Assembly: GCA_017515635.1 (NCBI GenBank)
Contig: JAFWFO010000017.1
Location: 62,001 to 126,000, forward strand
From: Selenomonadaceae bacterium
Lineage (GTDB): Bacteria; Bacillota; Negativicutes; Selenomonadales; Selenomonadaceae
Reading direction: 5' to 3'
Length of the DNA stretch: 64,000 bases
The notes under the pieces are model-generated. The model did not search any database and was not told the origin of the DNA. It was given only the letters and a program-made list of their open reading frames with translations. Positions within the stretch are counted from its first letter, which is position 1; each line of letters starts with the position of its first letter. This document shows, piece after piece, positions 1 to 7,750 of the stretch. Position numbers and translations under genes: made by a program.

Positions 1-632
1 CGCTCCTGTCGAAGATGGGCGGCATTCCGATTGTCGGCTTGCCCGGTACGATTGATAATGACGTTTGGGGCACTGACTATACAATCGGTTGCGACACGGC
101 GGCGAATACTGCGGTCGAGGCAATTAACAAACTGCGCGACACGGCTTCGGCTCATCGTCGAATCATGGTCGTTGAAGTCATGGGACATACTTCCGGCTGG
201 CTCGCAATGGTTTCGGGCATTGCTTCCGGCGCGGAATATATCATCGTTCCTGAAGTCAAATACGACATTGACGAGATGTGCGAAGAAATTATGGAATCCT
301 ACAAGAGCGGTCGTCGTTACAGCATTATCGTCGTTGCGGAAGGCGCGTGCAGTGGCGTCGGATTGAAAAACGTCGTCGAAGAAAAAACCGGCATTGATAC
401 CCGCGTTTCGATTCTCGGACACATTCAGCGCGGCGGCTCCCCGACAGTTGAAGACCGCATGAAAGCTTCAATGCTCGGCGAAAAAGCTGCGCTCGCAATT
501 ATTTCGGGCGTCTCGAACGTCGTTTACGGCTTCGACGAAGGCAAAGTTGTCGCAATTAATTTGTTCGATTCGGTCAACAATAAAAAGCCGCTTGATCCCG
601 AACTCGTTCGTTTGGCAAGCGTGCTTGTTTGA
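1..632 (+). CDS. pfkA: 6-phosphofructokinase, C-terminal part (5' end outside window)
   Basis: Phosphorylates fructose-6-phosphate to fructose-1,6-bisphosphate in cytoplasmic glycolysis. The reading frame is open from the first bases, so the start and roughly the first 115-125 residues lie upstream of the window. The visible part contains the PGTIDND catalytic loop with the proton-acceptor Asp, the GCDTAANTAVEAI helix, and the GHIQRGGSP segment whose Arg and His contact the sugar phosphate. The usual MGR substrate-binding motif reads MGH (EVMGHTSGWLA), a form I associate with the mixed-substrate group of PFKs. The phosphoryl donor (ATP or pyrophosphate) depends on residues outside the window. 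The stop overlaps or abuts the start of the next gene. Confidence 0.93.
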   Translation, partial: LLSKMGGIPIVGLPGTIDNDVWGTDYTIGCDTAANTAVEAINKLRDTASAHRRIMVVEVMGHTSGWLAMVSGIASGAEYIIVPEVKYDIDEMCEEIMESYKSGRRYSIIVVAEGACSGVGLKNVVEEKTGIDTRVSILGHIQRGGSPTVEDRMKASMLGEKAALAIISGVSNVVYGFDEGKVVAINLFDSVNNKKPLDPELVRLASVLV

Positions 633-634
633 AT

Positions 635-841
635 ATGAACAGTCTTTGGAAAGCGGCGGCGATTCTCTCAGGCGTTGGGATTTATATCGCCGCCGTAATT
701 TTTATCTGTTTGTATGCAGGCGGGCTTGTCGACGATTTTTTTCAACTCGGCGGCAAAGGTCGGATTTGCGGGATAGTTATCGGCTTCCCGCTTGCGATTT
801 ACTCGGTTTGGCGGCAGTTAAAGCATCACGGCTTTGTTTAA
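635..841 (+). CDS. small AtpI/AtpZ-like membrane protein
   Basis: Predicted protein of 68 residues with two hydrophobic stretches (about residues 4-27 and 43-58), separated by a short loop (GGLVDDFF), and a basic C-terminus. This matches the layout of AtpI/AtpZ-type proteins, which assist F1Fo-ATPase assembly or Mg/Ca uptake. No atp genes are visible here, so the assignment is by topology and pattern only. An in-frame TTG at 629 would overlap the pfkA stop and add two residues. The ATG at 635 is preferred, although neither start has a clear ribosome binding site, which suggests translational coupling to pfkA. Confidence 0.6.
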   Translation: MNSLWKAAAILSGVGIYIAAVIFICLYAGGLVDDFFQLGGKGRICGIVIGFPLAIYSVWRQLKHHGFV

Positions 842-869
842 AACGTCACATTAAAAAAGGAGCGATTTT

Positions 870-2414
870 ATGGCAGAACAAATTTTGGAACTCAAAGCGT
901 TTTCGCAGGTGACGGACGCTCGCTGGTACCCGCGTTATCACATTGCGCCGCCTTTCGGTTGGTGCAACGACCCCAACGGCATGTGCTATTACAAGGGGCA
1001 ATATCATTTCTTCTATCAACATTACCCTTACGAGCCGCGCTGGGGTCCGATGCATTGGGGTCATGTCGTGAGCGACGATTTGGCTTATTGGAAACATTTG
1101 CCGATTGCGCTCAAACCAGAAGAAGCCTACGAAAAGGGCGGCGGTTGTTTTTCGGGTTCGGCCATTGAAAAAGATGGCGAACTTTGGCTCATGTACACGG
1201 GGCATCTTCAAGCGAGTCCGGAAGAAGCAGAGGCGGTAGGTTTCCCGCATATCGAATTTCAGTGTCTTGCTCACTCGGAAGACGGCATTCACTTCAAGAA
1301 ATCCGAAAAAAATCCGGTTATCGAAGACATTGAAAACAACGAAGTTTCCATCAATGACATTCGCGACCCGAAAGTTTGGGAACACAACGGCAAATATTAT
1401 GCCGTGCTCGGCTCGCGCACGCCCGATATGGCGCACGGACAAATTCTTTTGTTTGAATCGAAAGATTTAACCAAATCGTGGAAGTTCAAAGCCATTTCTG
1501 CGCGCAGTGACGGAAATCTCGGCGGCATGTGGGAATGCCCGAACTTCGCGGAAATCGACGGGCAAGACGTGCTGGTTTTCTCGCCGATGGACTTGAGAAC
1601 CGACGACGGAAAATTTTATTACGACAAAGTCGCGGGCGTGCTTATCGGCAAGCTCAATTACAACACCGGAATTTTTAAACACGGCGATTTTCAATACCTC
1701 GACAAGGGCTTCGACTTCTACGCGCCGCAAATCATGGAGACGCCTGACGGACGCACGGTTATGATCGGCTGGCTTGACATGTGGAATGTTGACATGCACG
1801 AAACGAGAGACGGTTGGGCAGGTCAAATGACTATTCCGCGTGTCCTTGGCGTCAAAGACGGAAAAATCATCTCCACGCCCGCCAAAGAACTTGAGAAACT
1901 GCGCAAGTGGAAGCCGATAACTCTTGAAAACGTTGTTGTTGATGAGGCTACGTCGTTCGAGGGCGTTTCGGGCGAAGCTTACGAACTTGTTTTGACGATT
2001 GACGCGGAGAAGTCGAAGAAATTTTCAATCGCCTTGCGCGCCTCGGAACTTGAGCAAACCGTTTTGAGTTACAATTCGAACGGCACATTTAAACTTGATC
2101 GCACCAAATCCGGCGAAGTAATCAACGGGATGACTTCCGTTCGCGAAATTCAAATTGAACCGAAAGACAAGCTCAAACTCCACATTTTTGTTGACCGCTC
2201 CAGTTTGGAAGTTTTCATCAACGACGGCGCGGAAGTTCTTTCGGCGAGAATATATCCCAAACGCACTTCGCAAAAAGTTATTTTCACGCCCGAAAACGGA
2301 GTGCTTGAAATTGATTCGCTTGAGTATTACAAGCTCGATTTCGGCATTCCGCACCCGCACATCAAAGACACGCTTGTTGACGTAACAAAAGAATTCCCGT
2401 TCCTTAACAAGTGA
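870..2414 (+). CDS. scrB: GH32 sucrose-6-phosphate hydrolase / beta-fructofuranosidase
   Basis: Predicted 514-residue cytoplasmic enzyme (no signal peptide) that cleaves sucrose-6-phosphate or short fructans to give fructose and a glucose derivative. The three family motifs are present in order: WCNDPNG (about residues 30-36, Asp nucleophile), NDIRDPKVWE (transition-state stabiliser Asp) and GGMWECP (Glu acid/base). The five-bladed propeller is followed by a beta-sandwich domain with the DRSSLEVFINDG signature. Length is normal for the family. The ATG has a good AAGGAG eight bases upstream. It follows pfkA, and the fructose PTS lies 12 kb away, so fructose-based sugars feed glycolysis. No sucrose permease is adjacent, so the exact substrate is inferred. 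Confidence 0.9.
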   Translation: MAEQILELKAFSQVTDARWYPRYHIAPPFGWCNDPNGMCYYKGQYHFFYQHYPYEPRWGPMHWGHVVSDDLAYWKHLPIALKPEEAYEKGGGCFSGSAIEKDGELWLMYTGHLQASPEEAEAVGFPHIEFQCLAHSEDGIHFKKSEKNPVIEDIENNEVSINDIRDPKVWEHNGKYYAVLGSRTPDMAHGQILLFESKDLTKSWKFKAISARSDGNLGGMWECPNFAEIDGQDVLVFSPMDLRTDDGKFYYDKVAGVLIGKLNYNTGIFKHGDFQYLDKGFDFYAPQIMETPDGRTVMIGWLDMWNVDMHETRDGWAGQMTIPRVLGVKDGKIISTPAKELEKLRKWKPITLENVVVDEATSFEGVSGEAYELVLTIDAEKSKKFSIALRASELEQTVLSYNSNGTFKLDRTKSGEVINGMTSVREIQIEPKDKLKLHIFVDRSSLEVFINDGAEVLSARIYPKRTSQKVIFTPENGVLEIDSLEYYKLDFGIPHPHIKDTLVDVTKEFPFLNK

Positions 2415-2434
2415 CAACAGTTTAAAACTTTTCG

Positions 2435-2461
2435 GCCTCGACACAACGTCGGGGCTTTTTT
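2435..2461 (+). terminator. rho-independent terminator after scrB
   Basis: An 8-bp GC-rich stem (GCCTCGAC / GTCGGGGC, one G-T pair) with a five-base loop and a T-run. It lies 20 bases after the scrB stop codon. Confidence 0.85.
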
Positions 2462-2475
2462 CAATATGTAAGCGC

Positions 2476-2507
2476 ACAAAAAAACCGCACGGACAATCCG
2501 CACGGTT
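2476..2507 (-). terminator. rho-independent terminator of recJ
   Basis: A perfect 11-bp stem (AACCGCACGGA / TCCGCACGGTT) with a three-base loop. Read on the minus strand it is followed by T residues just after the recJ stop. It faces the scrB terminator, as expected for converging genes. Confidence 0.85.
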
Positions 2508-2520
2508 GCAACTTCATGAA

Positions 2521-4584
2521 TTATTTGGCGAACCTAATTTTCGCCGCAGCAGTCAACTGAATAATTTTCGCTCCGGTCGCGGGCGGTGAAATTTTTTTTT
2601 GTTCGCTGCCCAGCCGAAACGTCCGCGAGTTGCGTAAATCCAATTTGGTTTTCGGGCGCAAGATTTGGAAAGTTCTTTTGTCGCGGTCAATCGCCATCAA
2701 GCCCAATTCCTCGAAAACTTCAATCGCGCCGGTGAATGCATACATCGAAAAATTTTTGCCCGTCTCGTTGTTGAATTCTCTGAGCAACGCGCAGGGATTG
2801 AATCTTTTCATCGACGCGCCGATATACCGCAGAAACTTGTACACGTCCAAAAGTTCTTCGCGGTCGGGGAAAAGTTCACCTTCGGCAACAGTCGGCTCCA
2901 AACTCGACACGTTGCATTGAATTCGCAATTCGCCCTGCCACTCGTTGACTTCCGGCTCGTAAGCCAAATCAAGCGATTCACTTTCAATGAGTGGCGCAAG
3001 GTTTCCGCAATTCCACGCAACCGCCCGAATGTTTTCGTCAATGTCAAAACTCAAATGCACGTTGTCGCGCCCCATTGTCTTCGCCGACGAACCGCGAACA
3101 TTTTTGCAGGCAAGCACGGGATGCGGATTCCCCAAACCATACGGCTCGAAACGGTCAAATTCTTTCGCCACGTCTAAACTAATCTGCGCGGGATGAATTA
3201 TTTCGTCGACATTGAGAATCGGCAAAAAATCTTCGTCGCTCAAATTTCGGCGAACATATTCATCAAAGCGCGCCGCAAGTTCGGGAATGTCTTTTGTCGC
3301 GATTGTCAAGCCCGCCGCCTGCGAATGCCCGCCGTATTGCTCAAAAAGATCGTTCATCGAATCAAGCGCATTTTTCATGTGGAGCGCGGGAATTGAGCGA
3401 CATGAGCCGCGTGAAGTAATTCCGTCTTGCGTCGTCAAAATAATTGTCGGCAAGTTGTAGCGTTCGACGATTTTTGACGCTGTCAATCCGATAACGCCTT
3501 CAAGCCAGCCCGCGCCCGAAACAACCAGCGAACTCAAGTCGCCGCCTTTGTCTTCGCGCATGTGTTGAACTTGTTCGACGGCGGACGACAGAATTGCCGT
3601 TTCAATGTCCTTGCGCTGTTGATTGAGTTTGTTGAGCTGTTTAGCCAAAGTTTTCGCTTCGTCCGCGTCTTCGGTCAACAAAAGTTTCAAACCTTCGCGA
3701 GCGGTTCTGAGCCTGCCGACGGAATTCAAGCGCGGCGCAATTTGAAAAGCAACTTGTCCCGCAGAAATTTTTTTCCCGACGAGACCTGCCGCACCAATCA
3801 ACGCACGCAAACCGATACATTTCGTCCGTCCCAGTTCTTTTAATCCCATGCGGACAATTTTTCGATTTTCGCCGACGAGCGGAACAATATCCGCCACAGT
3901 CGCCATTGCCGCAAGTTCAATGTCTTTGGTGTAATTTTGAATGTCAATGCCGCGCAGTTCAAAAGCCAACGCCTGACTGAGCTTGAAGGCGACGCCCGCA
4001 CCGCACAAATTTTTTTCGGGATAAGGACAGCCGTGTTGATTGGGATTGACGACGGTGACGGCAGATTGAATTTCGTCGAGCGCGGGCAAATGATGATCCG
4101 TGACAATCACGTTGAGCAAATCTTTGACCGCCGCAATTTCTTTTTCGTTGGTTATGCCGCAGTCGACGCTGATTAACAAGTTGCAACCTTGAGCGGCGAT
4201 TCTCTGCAACGCGGGAATATTCAAACCGTAACCTTCGGAGCGGTCGGGAATGTACGAGTCAACGCGTGCGCCGAATCGTGTGAATGTGCGAACCAAAATT
4301 GCCGACGCGCTCATTCCGTCAACGTCGTAGTCGCCGTAAATGAAAATTTTTTCGTTGTTGTTCAAAGCGTGTTTGATTCGGTCGACGGCGGCTCTCATGC
4401 CCTTCATAGCGAACGGGTCGTTAAACGGGGCGGCTTCCGGCTCCAAAAAATTTTTCGCGGTTTGAGCGTCTTTTATCCCGCGATGACATAAAATTTTCGC
4501 CGTCAATTCGCTGACGCCCAACTCCGACGAAATTTTTTGCACGGTGTCTGCGTTTGATTCTCTGAGAATCCATCTTTTGCGCAT
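2521..4584 (-). CDS. recJ: single-stranded-DNA-specific exonuclease RecJ
   Basis: 5'-to-3' single-strand exonuclease acting in recombination and mismatch or base-excision repair. The predicted protein has 687 residues. Metal-binding motifs of the DHH phosphoesterase family are visible: GDYDVDG (84-90), the SVDCGIT segment (about 139-145) and TDHH (162-165). The DHHA1 domain follows, with GWLEGVIGLTASKI and GGHSQAAGL, then an OB-fold region and a C-terminal extension typical of Firmicutes RecJ. An in-frame upstream ATG would add 48 residues. The chosen ATG has GGAG eight bases before it and gives the canonical N-terminus MRKRWILRE. It is transcribed divergently from tatA. Confidence 0.95.
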   Translation of the reverse strand: MRKRWILRESNADTVQKISSELGVSELTAKILCHRGIKDAQTAKNFLEPEAAPFNDPFAMKGMRAAVDRIKHALNNNEKIFIYGDYDVDGMSASAILVRTFTRFGARVDSYIPDRSEGYGLNIPALQRIAAQGCNLLISVDCGITNEKEIAAVKDLLNVIVTDHHLPALDEIQSAVTVVNPNQHGCPYPEKNLCGAGVAFKLSQALAFELRGIDIQNYTKDIELAAMATVADIVPLVGENRKIVRMGLKELGRTKCIGLRALIGAAGLVGKKISAGQVAFQIAPRLNSVGRLRTAREGLKLLLTEDADEAKTLAKQLNKLNQQRKDIETAILSSAVEQVQHMREDKGGDLSSLVVSGAGWLEGVIGLTASKIVERYNLPTIILTTQDGITSRGSCRSIPALHMKNALDSMNDLFEQYGGHSQAAGLTIATKDIPELAARFDEYVRRNLSDEDFLPILNVDEIIHPAQISLDVAKEFDRFEPYGLGNPHPVLACKNVRGSSAKTMGRDNVHLSFDIDENIRAVAWNCGNLAPLIESESLDLAYEPEVNEWQGELRIQCNVSSLEPTVAEGELFPDREELLDVYKFLRYIGASMKRFNPCALLREFNNETGKNFSMYAFTGAIEVFEELGLMAIDRDKRTFQILRPKTKLDLRNSRTFRLGSEQKKISPPATGAKIIQLTAAAKIRFAK

Positions 4585-4619
4585 TTTAATTCTCCATAAT
4601 AATGTTGATTTGTGGGATG

Positions 4620-4648
4620 ATTCTACAATGCTTTGTCGTAATTGTCCA
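4620..4648 (-). promoter_or_regulatory. sigma-A-type promoter of recJ
   Basis: On the minus strand TGGACA is followed after 17 bases by TAGAAT. This lies about 36 bases upstream of the recJ start codon. Confidence 0.65.
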
Positions 4649-4711
4649 CACACAAAAAAACACCGAAACGGAGGGCTTTTTGTTGCGCAAAACTTTTTCA
4701 TGAAAAATATT

Positions 4712-4739
4712 TGAAAACAACTTAGCACGTGTTATAATT
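4712..4739 (+). promoter_or_regulatory. sigma-A-type promoter of the tatA-tolC-adaptor operon
   Basis: TTGAAA, a 16-base spacer and a perfect TATAAT, 30 bases upstream of the tatA ATG. Confidence 0.7.
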
Positions 4740-4769
4740 GCCGCAAAAACTTTTCGGGACGTGATCTTG

Positions 4770-5225
4770 ATGTTTGGAATAGGCGCGGGCGAATTCGTTG
4801 TAATTTTAATCGTCGCCCTGATAGTTTTCGGCCCCAGTAAATTGCCCGAAGTCGGACGAGCTATCGGCAAAGGTATTCGAGAATTTCGTAAGGCGCAGGC
4901 GGCATTGTCGCAGACTTTAAATTCTGTCGACGAGCCTGAAAAAAAATCTCCGCCCGCTGAAAAACCCGTTGAGGAAAAAACTTCACCGGTTGCACAAACT
5001 CCCGCCGAAAAAACTTCGGTTGAAAAACCTGTTACGGAAAAAACTTCGCCGCCGACCGTCACCGCCGACGAGGTCATAAAACTCGCCAAACAAAGTCCGC
5101 TTGTCAAGGAGAATCAACATGAAAAAATTTCTGACGGCAATTCTGTTGACGCTACTGCTAATGCCGAACGCACAAGCCCTGCCGGTTCGCGAAGCAGTTC
5201 AAACAGCGTTGACAAACAACCCTAA
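4770..5225 (+). CDS. tatA: twin-arginine translocase subunit TatA/TatE family, long Pro/Lys/Glu-rich tail
   Basis: Pore-forming component of the Tat system, which exports folded proteins carrying a twin-arginine signal. Of the predicted 151 residues the first 50 are diagnostic: a single membrane helix (GEFVVILIVALIVF), the FGP hinge, and the amphipathic helix KLPEVGRAIGKGIREFRKA. The rest is a low-complexity charged tail rich in Glu-Lys-Pro repeats. GTG at 4761 is in frame, but GGGA spacing favours the ATG at 4770. The last 107 bases overlap the tolC coding region in another frame. No tatC is in the window. Two plausible Tat substrates are nearby: the esterase at 7.7-9.3 kb and the metallo-beta-lactamase protein at 19.2-20.2 kb. 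Confidence 0.9.
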   Translation: MFGIGAGEFVVILIVALIVFGPSKLPEVGRAIGKGIREFRKAQAALSQTLNSVDEPEKKSPPAEKPVEEKTSPVAQTPAEKTSVEKPVTEKTSPPTVTADEVIKLAKQSPLVKENQHEKISDGNSVDATANAERTSPAGSRSSSNSVDKQP

Positions 5226-6372
5226 CTTGCAACGAACGGAACAATCAATACGAATCGCCGAAGAGTCGCTGAAATCTGCGCGTGGACAAAAAAGTTTTTC
5301 GATAAGTGCAACGGGCGGTTTGAACGCGTCGAAAACCGAATACCTTGAACACACCGAGCACGCGTCGACGGGCTTGAGTTTGACATTGCCGCTTTACACG
5401 GGCAAACGACTGGAGACGGCGATAAAGGCGGCGAAACTTGAAATCGACGTGGCGAAATTTAATTTTTCGCAGGCGCAGGACGATTTGATTTATCAAGTTG
5501 TCACGGCTTACGTCAACGCGCTGGAAAGTTTGGCAGCGTCGAAAGTCGATTTGGAGACCGAAAAAAATCTTGCCGAACATGAGCGAATGATAGCCGCACA
5601 ATACGACGCGGGCGCGAAAGCGAAAATCGATTTACTTCGCGCACAAGTCGCCACGAGCAATGCATTACAAGACGCCGCACGTTCACACGCCGCTTACGAA
5701 GTAGCTTTGACGAATCTTGCCGCGATCATGTCCGCAGATTCAATCGCCGCGTTGACCGTCGAAGATTTTGAAACTTCTTTGGAGCTTGGCGAAATCGAAC
5801 AGTATTTGGCTGAGGCTGAAGAAAATCGCCACGACTTGAAATCGGACGCATTGAAAATCGAGCAGGGCGAACTTTCCGTTGACAGTGCAAAATCCGGCTG
5901 GTTGCCGAACGTCAACGCGAGTGTCGGCACGAATTTAAACGCGGCGGCTCACGAATGGCACTGGACGCCCGATGCTTCCGTCGGAGTTTCCGCGTCGTGG
6001 AATATTTTTGACGGCGGTGTTACGCGTGCGCAAGTTGATTCGGCGAAAGTCGAAGTCGAGCGTTTGAAACTTGCCTTTGACGCCGATTTGGACAGCGTTC
6101 GCGAAGCCGTCGTTAGCGCACACAAAAATTTGCGAATTGCCTTGTTGCGGTTGACGACAACTCAACGCGCCGTCGAACTTGCCGAGGAAGAACGTTACAT
6201 TGCAACCGAACGCTACAACGTGGGCGAAGGAATTATTCTGGACATTTTGGACGCGGAACTTGCCCTGTCGACGGCGAAAAAAAATAACGTCAGTGCACGT
6301 TATGATGTCCTGCGTTACAGTTTCGACCTTGCACACGCCACGGGCGACACGTTAAAGGCAATTAGGAATTAG
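5119..6372 (+). CDS. TolC-family outer membrane efflux protein
   Basis: Predicted 417-residue outer membrane channel for type I secretion or efflux. It has a cleavable signal peptide (MKKFLTAILLTLLLMPNAQA) followed by two repeated TolC halves (about residues 25-210 and 225-410). They are rich in long helices with the typical LPREAV-like start (LPVREAVQTALTNNPNL) and the SWNIFDGG segment of the second half. AAGGAG is eight bases before the ATG, which lies inside the tatA 3' end. The stop codon and the last three residues (IRN) are encoded by a heptanucleotide repeat. It is followed at once by a periplasmic adaptor gene, so the two likely work together. It demonstrates an outer membrane. Confidence 0.92.
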   Translation: MKKFLTAILLTLLLMPNAQALPVREAVQTALTNNPNLQRTEQSIRIAEESLKSARGQKSFSISATGGLNASKTEYLEHTEHASTGLSLTLPLYTGKRLETAIKAAKLEIDVAKFNFSQAQDDLIYQVVTAYVNALESLAASKVDLETEKNLAEHERMIAAQYDAGAKAKIDLLRAQVATSNALQDAARSHAAYEVALTNLAAIMSADSIAALTVEDFETSLELGEIEQYLAEAEENRHDLKSDALKIEQGELSVDSAKSGWLPNVNASVGTNLNAAAHEWHWTPDASVGVSASWNIFDGGVTRAQVDSAKVEVERLKLAFDADLDSVREAVVSAHKNLRIALLRLTTTQRAVELAEEERYIATERYNVGEGIILDILDAELALSTAKKNNVSARYDVLRYSFDLAHATGDTLKAIRN

Positions 6373-6391
6373 GAATGAGGAATTAGGAATT
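6361..6391 (+). repeat. heptanucleotide tandem repeat (ATTAGGA type)
   Basis: About four and a half units of the 7-mer ATTAGGA, with one variant unit (ATGAGGA). The array begins inside the last codons of tolC, provides its TAG stop, and carries AGGA at ribosome-binding distance from the adaptor ATG at 6394. The same 7-mer recurs at 18.0 kb. Confidence 0.85.
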
Positions 6392-6393
6392 AT

Positions 6394-7521
6394 ATGAAGT
6401 GGAAAATTTTAATCGTTGTGGCTCTGATTGGCGGCGCGGCGTTCGGTTACCAATATTACAACAAAGCCGTCATCGAGCCGCAAAAAGCCAAAACTTACGA
6501 GACAATAAAAATTATGCGCACGGACTTGACGAAAACCGTTTCGGCGACGGGCACGGTTCAGCCGCGTGACAGCGTCGAAGTCAGTGCCAAAGTCACCGCC
6601 CGAATCAAAGAAATTTTGGTCGAGGAAAATGATCACGTCACGGAAGGGCAAGTTGTCGCGATTTTGGACGGCAAAGACTACGAGGCGAAACTTGACCAAG
6701 CAAATTTTACTTTGACCAACGCGAAACAAAAACTTGAGCGCACGGACAGACTTTACAAAATCGGCGCGAAGTCTTTGGAAGAACTTCAAGACGCTCAATA
6801 CGAATACGACCGCGCAAAATCCGCCGTTGAGCTTGCCGAAGACGACGTTAATCAAACCGTCATCACCGCGCCAATGGACGGCATTGTTGTCGGCGAGCCG
6901 AAAACGCCCGGCACTATGGCAGTTCAGGGAAATTCAAATCCGACAGTCATCATGCGCATTGCCGACTTGAGCGAAAAACTTGTCAAGGCGAAAGTCGACG
7001 AAACCGACATCGGCGCAGTCAAAGTCGGCGAACGGGCAACTTTCACCGTCGACGCTTACCCCGAAAAAACTTTCGACGCTTATGTTACAAAAATTTCGCA
7101 GACAGATACCGCAAATTCCTGGGACACGAATTCCACAACGACTTCAAGCAGTTCAAGCAACTCCGTCATTTATTACTACGTGACTTTCGCCGCGCCTGAC
7201 GACGAAAATTTATTGCTCCCCGCAATGACTGCACGATTGGATATTGTTGTCGGGCAAGTTCGTGACGCGTTGTGTGTGCCGATTTCCGCGCTCAAAACCG
7301 ACGCGCAGGGTTCTTACGTCGAACGAATCACCAAAGACCCGAAAGGCGTTGAAGTTGCCGAAAAAGTTTATATCACGGTCGGACTTTACGGCGAGGAGCT
7401 TGTCGAAGTCACAGGCGGGAATTTGAACGCGGGCGACGACATTTCGATAACCTACGAGGCCGCCGAAAAAAAGCCCGCTCAGCAAAACAATCGTCGAGGC
7501 ATGGGACCTCCGCCAATGTAA
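6394..7521 (+). CDS. HlyD/MacA-family periplasmic adaptor (membrane fusion protein)
   Basis: Predicted 375-residue adaptor that bridges an inner membrane transporter and the TolC channel. The N-terminal membrane anchor (about residues 4-22) is followed by the lipoyl half-motif (SATGTVQPRDSVEVSAKVTA), a short coiled-coil hairpin (about 85-140), the second lipoyl half (APMDGIVVGEPKTPGT), and a beta-barrel plus membrane-proximal domain. The order and size resemble MacA rather than long type I HlyD proteins. An ABC partner such as MacB would be expected next, but a tRNA and a minus-strand gene follow instead. The inner membrane partner is therefore elsewhere. The C-terminus ends in a short Asn/Arg/Gly/Met/Pro-rich tail. 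Confidence 0.9.
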   Translation: MKWKILIVVALIGGAAFGYQYYNKAVIEPQKAKTYETIKIMRTDLTKTVSATGTVQPRDSVEVSAKVTARIKEILVEENDHVTEGQVVAILDGKDYEAKLDQANFTLTNAKQKLERTDRLYKIGAKSLEELQDAQYEYDRAKSAVELAEDDVNQTVITAPMDGIVVGEPKTPGTMAVQGNSNPTVIMRIADLSEKLVKAKVDETDIGAVKVGERATFTVDAYPEKTFDAYVTKISQTDTANSWDTNSTTTSSSSSNSVIYYYVTFAAPDDENLLLPAMTARLDIVVGQVRDALCVPISALKTDAQGSYVERITKDPKGVEVAEKVYITVGLYGEELVEVTGGNLNAGDDISITYEAAEKKPAQQNNRRGMGPPPM

Positions 7522-7562
7522 ATCTTCGCCGCTTGAGAAAATTTTTCTGACACGAACAATCG

Positions 7563-7590
7563 AAAAAGCCCCGGAACATTTCCGAGGCTT
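7563..7590 (-). terminator. rho-independent terminator of tRNA-Thr (possibly bidirectional)
   Basis: A 10-bp stem with one mismatch (AAGCCCCGGA / TCCGAGGCTT) that has a T5 run on the minus strand, 12 bases after the tRNA 3' end. On the plus strand it lies 41 bases after the adaptor stop and may also end that transcript. Confidence 0.75.
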
Positions 7591-7602
7591 GAATTTTCTT
7601 AG

Positions 7603-7678
7603 TGGAGCCGGCTAAGGGACTCGAACCTTCGACCTGCGCATTACGAATGCGCTGCTCTACCAACTGAGCTAAGCCGGC
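7603..7678 (-). tRNA. tRNA-Thr (anticodon CGT)
   Basis: 76 nt including an encoded CCA. On the minus strand it starts GCCGGCTTAGCTCAGTTGG, pairs the acceptor arms GCCGGCT/AGCCGGC, and has the anticodon stem-loop GCGCA-TTCGTAA-TGCGC and the T-loop GGTTCGAGTCC. The CGT anticodon reads ACG threonine codons. It is a single-gene unit with its own promoter and terminator. Confidence 0.97.
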
Positions 7679-7700
7679 GTTGAATCAATCAACGTGCCGA

Positions 7701-7729
7701 AATATATCACTTTCGTTGCCGCGTGTCAA
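7701..7729 (-). promoter_or_regulatory. promoter of tRNA-Thr
   Basis: Minus strand: a consensus TTGACA, a 17-base spacer and TATATT, 22 bases upstream of the mature tRNA 5' end. Confidence 0.8.
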
Positions 7730-7750
7730 GAAAATTTTTGCCGCGCAGGT

